From assembly GCF_014207965.1 (NCBI RefSeq), contig NZ_JACHLM010000005.1, positions 62,001 through 126,000 of the forward strand: a stretch of DNA of 64,000 nt. Direction: 5' to 3'. The position numbers and the translations under genes are program-made. The notes beneath the pieces were generated by a model that made no database searches, was not told where the DNA came from, and saw only the letters and a program-made list of their open reading frames with translations. This document shows positions 61,126-64,000 of this stretch, one piece after another (the stretch's first letter is position 1; every line of letters begins with the position of its first letter). The stretch comes from Brevundimonas bullata (GTDB taxonomy: Bacteria > Pseudomonadota > Alphaproteobacteria > Caulobacterales > Caulobacteraceae).

Positions 61126-63986
61126 GCCGCCGCGCTTTCGGGCGACAGGGCGCTGGAGACGGCGTCCAGCAGACGGGTGGCGTCCAGCAGACGGGTGGCG
61201 TCCAGCGCCGGACCGCCGCCGTTCAGCAGGGTCAGGCTGAGCAGAGGGGTGGCGTGCCATTGTTCGGCCCCGGCCAGGATGCGGGCGAACTCGCGCGCGC
61301 GGCTGGGCTGAAGATCGGCCAGGATCAGGTCGAAGACCTCGCTGGCGTCGTGATGGGCCAGGGCCCCTTCGGCGTCCGGGGCCACGGTCACGGCATAGCC
61401 GGCGCGCGCCAGCAGCGGGCCCAGCAACAGTTGGGTGAAGGCGCTGGGGTCAATGATCAGCAGGCGTTTCAGGCCAGGGATGGGGCCGTCGATGAGCGCG
61501 GCGGGTTGTCCGGCCTCCGCCGCCGAGGCGGTATCGAAGGCGCGGCGCCAGTAGGCGTCGACGTCGATCAGGTCGGCGGCCTGATCCATGACGATCAGGC
61601 TGCCCAGGGTCAGGCCGCCCGCGCTGTTGATCTCAGGCTGGGCGGCGGTCTCCACGATGTCCACGATCTCGCCGATCAGCATGCCCAGGGCCTGTTCGCC
61701 GCGCGCGAAGACCAGCAGGGGGCGACGGCCTGGGCCGCTCCAGTCGGGCGCGCGACCATCGGCGCCGAGGATGGGCATCAGACGTCCACGGTATTGCAGC
61801 ACGGCGCGGCCTTCGACCTGTTCGATCTGTGCGGCCTCGATTTCTTCGATGCGGGAGACGGTGGTCAGAGGCGCAGCGCGCAGGGTTGCGTCGGCGGCGC
61901 GGAACAGGAGCATGGCTTCCTCCTTCGGCGGCGGGGCGGCGTCAGCCTTGCGGGCGGCGTCGTTGGCCAGCCCGGCCAGATGACCGGAAATCTGATCGAC
62001 GCCGGCGGTGCGCGCCGTGCCCTTGGGGTCCAAGATCAGGATGACGGCCCCGTCGCCCAGGATGGTCGCGCCCGAATAGAGGTTGAGGTGACGCAGCACC
62101 CCGGCCACCGGCTTGACCACGATCTCCTCGATATCGAAGACCCGGTCGACGATGACGCCGAAGGTGCTGGCCCCGAAGTGGGTGACGACGATGCAGGTTT
62201 CGTTGGCGGCCTTGCCCTGGTTTTGGGCTGGGCTCTCGTCGTCCAGCTTGAGCAGACGTTGCAGCGACACCAGCGGCAACAGACGCTCGCGCAGCCGCAG
62301 GACGGGCGCGTCCTCGATCTGTTCGATGCTGCGGCCCGAGGCGCCGCTGGCGCTGACCAATTCGATGATCGACGACTGGGGCAGGGCGAACCGCTCGCCG
62401 CCCGCCTCGACGATCAGGGCCGAGACGATGGTCAGGGTCAGGGGGATGCGCACGGTGAAGCAGGCGCCCTGACCCTCGGTGGATCTCAGCTCGATCACCC
62501 CGCCTATCTGCTCGATGTTGGAGCGGACGACATCCATGCCGACGCCCCGGCCCGAGACGCTGGTGACCTGGGATGCGGTCGAGAATCCGGCGCGGAAGAT
62601 CAGTTGCATCGCCTCGGCGTCGCTCATCTGTTCGGCTTCGGCGGCGCTGAGCAGGTCCAGGGCGACGGCCTTGGCCCGCAGGCGCGAAACCGACAGGCCG
62701 CGCCCGTCGTCGGACACCTCGATGACGATGGCACCGCCCTCGTGGCGCGCCGAAAGGGTGATGCGGCCCGCCTCCGCCTTGCCGGCGGCGCGGCGCTGTT
62801 CCGTTGTCTCCAGCCCGTGATCGGCGGCGTTGCGGATCATATGGGTCAGCGGGTCGCGGATCAGCTCCATGACCTGCCGGTCCAGCTCGGTCTCCTGACC
62901 GGACATGTGCAGTTCGATGCGCTTGCCGAGTTCCTGCTCGAGATCGCGCACCAGGCGCGGCAGCTTGGCCCAGGCGCCGCCGATGGGCTGCATCCGGGCG
63001 ACCATGACCTTTTCCTGGATTTCGCTGGTCACCTGATTGAGGCGATGCAGCGGGCCTTTGAACGGGCTTTCCGGCTCCAGCCTCAGGGTCTGGATCATCT
63101 GGTTGCGGATCAGCACCAGTTCGCTGACCGAGCGCATCAGCTGTTCCAGCACCTCGACGTTGATGCGGATGGTGGCGGCGGACTTGCCGGCGCCCGCAGG
63201 TTGTGGGGCGTCGTCGCATGGCGGCGGCGCTGCGGCGGGCGTCTCTGTAAGGCTCAGGGCGCAGGCGCGCAGTTCCGCCACGTCCTCTGGCATGGCGCCG
63301 AGGGCGTCCAGCGCGACGGCGATGGCGGCGAACAGGGCGTCCTGCATCCCTTCTTCCAGACGGATGTCGGCGATGTCTTCCAGCGCGCGGATCAGGGCGG
63401 TGGGGTCGCCGCCGCGCGCCGCACCCAGCAAGCCTTGCAGCAGGGCGGCCTGCAACAGGATGGGGTCGGCGTCGCCAAACTGCGCCTCAAGCGCGGGCAG
63501 GCGCATCAGCGAGGGGGTGGCGGCTTCGGCGGCGGCGTCCAGGGTAGCGTCGCCGCCGAGGCGTTCGATCAGGGGGCTGGCCGTCGATGAGGTGGCGGGC
63601 GTTGGCCCCGCCACAACGCTGGCCGCCTCAAGCCGGGAAATCAGAGCGGCGTCTTGACCTTCAGGCTCGTCGCCTGTGGCGTCCAGGGCGTCGATCAGGC
63701 TGCGGATCAGGTCCACGGCTTCCAGAATGGTGGTGACGGCGGCGGCGCTGACGGTCAGGGAACCGTCGCGGAAACCGCCCAGAACTTCTTCCGCCGCATG
63801 GGCGACGCGTTGCAGCCGCACCAGGCCGATGAAGCCGCACGCGCCCTTGATGGTGTGCATCAGGCGGAAGACGCTGGCCAGGGGCTCGGGGTCGTGCGGA
63901 TTGCGCTCGAACCGCACCAGTTCGCTGTCCAGCGCCTCGAGGCCCTCGCGTGTTTCCGCGATGAAGTCGCCCAGAACCTCGTCCAC
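61122..63986 (-). CDS. cheA: CheA kinase with extra CheW-like and receiver domains
   Basis: A 954-residue chemotaxis histidine kinase, longer than classical CheA (about 650). The Hpt domain has phospho-acceptor His44 (LMHTIKGACGFIG), then a long linker, dimerisation and ATPase domains (MIRNAADHGLE; EVSDDGRGLS; SGRGVGMDVV), a CheW-like regulatory domain (FALPQSSIIELVSA), a second CheW-like domain (about 690-800, MLLFRAADATLRA through LIVMDQAADLIDVD) and a receiver near the end (LLIIDPSAF; LILADLQPS). It starts at GTG 63986, preceded by GGGAGAGG; the operon may extend past the window edge. Its C-terminus carries a duplicated LLDATR. Confidence 0.93.
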   Translation of the reverse strand: MDEVLGDFIAETREGLEALDSELVRFERNPHDPEPLASVFRLMHTIKGACGFIGLVRLQRVAHAAEEVLGGFRDGSLTVSAAAVTTILEAVDLIRSLIDALDATGDEPEGQDAALISRLEAASVVAGPTPATSSTASPLIERLGGDATLDAAAEAATPSLMRLPALEAQFGDADPILLQAALLQGLLGAARGGDPTALIRALEDIADIRLEEGMQDALFAAIAVALDALGAMPEDVAELRACALSLTETPAAAPPPCDDAPQPAGAGKSAATIRINVEVLEQLMRSVSELVLIRNQMIQTLRLEPESPFKGPLHRLNQVTSEIQEKVMVARMQPIGGAWAKLPRLVRDLEQELGKRIELHMSGQETELDRQVMELIRDPLTHMIRNAADHGLETTEQRRAAGKAEAGRITLSARHEGGAIVIEVSDDGRGLSVSRLRAKAVALDLLSAAEAEQMSDAEAMQLIFRAGFSTASQVTSVSGRGVGMDVVRSNIEQIGGVIELRSTEGQGACFTVRIPLTLTIVSALIVEAGGERFALPQSSIIELVSASGASGRSIEQIEDAPVLRLRERLLPLVSLQRLLKLDDESPAQNQGKAANETCIVVTHFGASTFGVIVDRVFDIEEIVVKPVAGVLRHLNLYSGATILGDGAVILILDPKGTARTAGVDQISGHLAGLANDAARKADAAPPPKEEAMLLFRAADATLRAAPLTTVSRIEEIEAAQIEQVEGRAVLQYRGRLMPILGADGRAPDWSGPGRRPLLVFARGEQALGMLIGEIVDIVETAAQPEINSAGGLTLGSLIVMDQAADLIDVDAYWRRAFDTASAAEAGQPAALIDGPIPGLKRLLIIDPSAFTQLLLGPLLARAGYAVTVAPDAEGALAHHDASEVFDLILADLQPSRAREFARILAGAEQWHATPLLSLTLLNGGGPALDATRLLDATRLLDAVSSALSPESAAA
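61163..61198. repeat. 18-bp tandem duplication in cheA 3' end
   Basis: The 18-nt unit CGTCCAGCAGACGGGTGG occurs twice head-to-tail, followed by a partial third copy. It is in frame and duplicates the peptide LLDATR near the CheA C-terminus. Confidence 0.95.
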
Positions 63987-64000
63987 AGCCTCTCCCTGAT

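Noticed and set aside
61163..61198. Repeat as part of a CRISPR or minisatellite array
   Set aside because: Only two full copies with no spacers, located in frame within cheA.
61104..63590. An 828-codon open frame on the plus strand opposite cheA
   Set aside because: It mirrors cheA in GC-rich DNA; the composition is Gly/Gln/Val/His-rich, with no recognisable domain, whereas the minus frame encodes all CheA domains.

Overview
The window is GC-rich, densely packed alphaproteobacterial DNA, most likely from a Caulobacteraceae member such as Brevundimonas or Caulobacter. The basis is two large TonB-dependent receptors of the Caulobacter/sphingomonad type, alphaproteobacterial biotin control (a GntR-type BioR with TTATAGATAA boxes), many 4-bp stop/start overlaps (ATGA or GTGA), and extensive carbohydrate and aromatic catabolism. 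The genus is an inference. No rRNA, tRNA, CRISPR array or insertion sequence was seen.

Layout. (1) 14-1648: exported type-B carboxylesterase. (2) 1889-21119, with receptor 21242-23443: a CoA-dependent catabolic block. It holds two carotenoid/lignostilbene-type oxygenases, three acyl-CoA ligases (one feruloyl-CoA synthetase-like), three thiolases, a PaaN-like aldehyde dehydrogenase, an acyl-CoA dehydrogenase with a phosphotransferase-like partner, a nitronate monooxygenase-like flavoprotein, a thioesterase, a short-chain dehydrogenase and a DUF1295 membrane reductase. A nearly identical 20-bp motif lies upstream of two operon heads and a weaker version upstream of a third. A tandem double-HxlR regulator (23465-24481) follows, next to a possible gene relic. 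(3) 24774-44888: pectin/rhamnogalacturonan utilisation. It encodes a GH105-DUF4861 fusion, GH28, a TonB receptor, a PL22-like lyase, an unassigned six-hairpin glycosidase, a PL10 pectate lyase, and what looks like a complete non-phosphorylative L-rhamnose pathway: rhamnose dehydrogenase, lactonase, rhamnonate dehydratase, keto-deoxy-rhamnonate dehydrogenase, diketo hydrolase and an L-lactate dehydrogenase for the lactate formed, plus an MFS importer and an IclR regulator. (4) 44927-50920: biotin. bioR faces a six-gene operon bioB-F-D-A-G-C in which every junction overlaps by 1 to 4 bp; BioR boxes lie before both bioR and bioB. (5) 51094-56811: an exported alpha/beta hydrolase, a membrane-bound LytTR regulator, a PAS hybrid histidine kinase, and an HTH-BLUF fusion that may be a light-responsive regulator. 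(6) 57085-63986: chemotaxis genes, cheB-cheR on the plus strand converging on cheA-cheW-mcp on the minus strand. CheA carries an extra CheW-like domain and a receiver.

How it fits together: the pectin enzymes and receptor cut and import rhamnogalacturonan fragments; the released L-rhamnose would be oxidised to pyruvate and L-lactate and the lactate to pyruvate. The CoA block looks like a separate route in which an oxygenase cleaves a stilbene- or polyene-like substrate, the aldehyde is oxidised, and the acid is activated and shortened by thiolytic steps; its substrate cannot be read from sequence.
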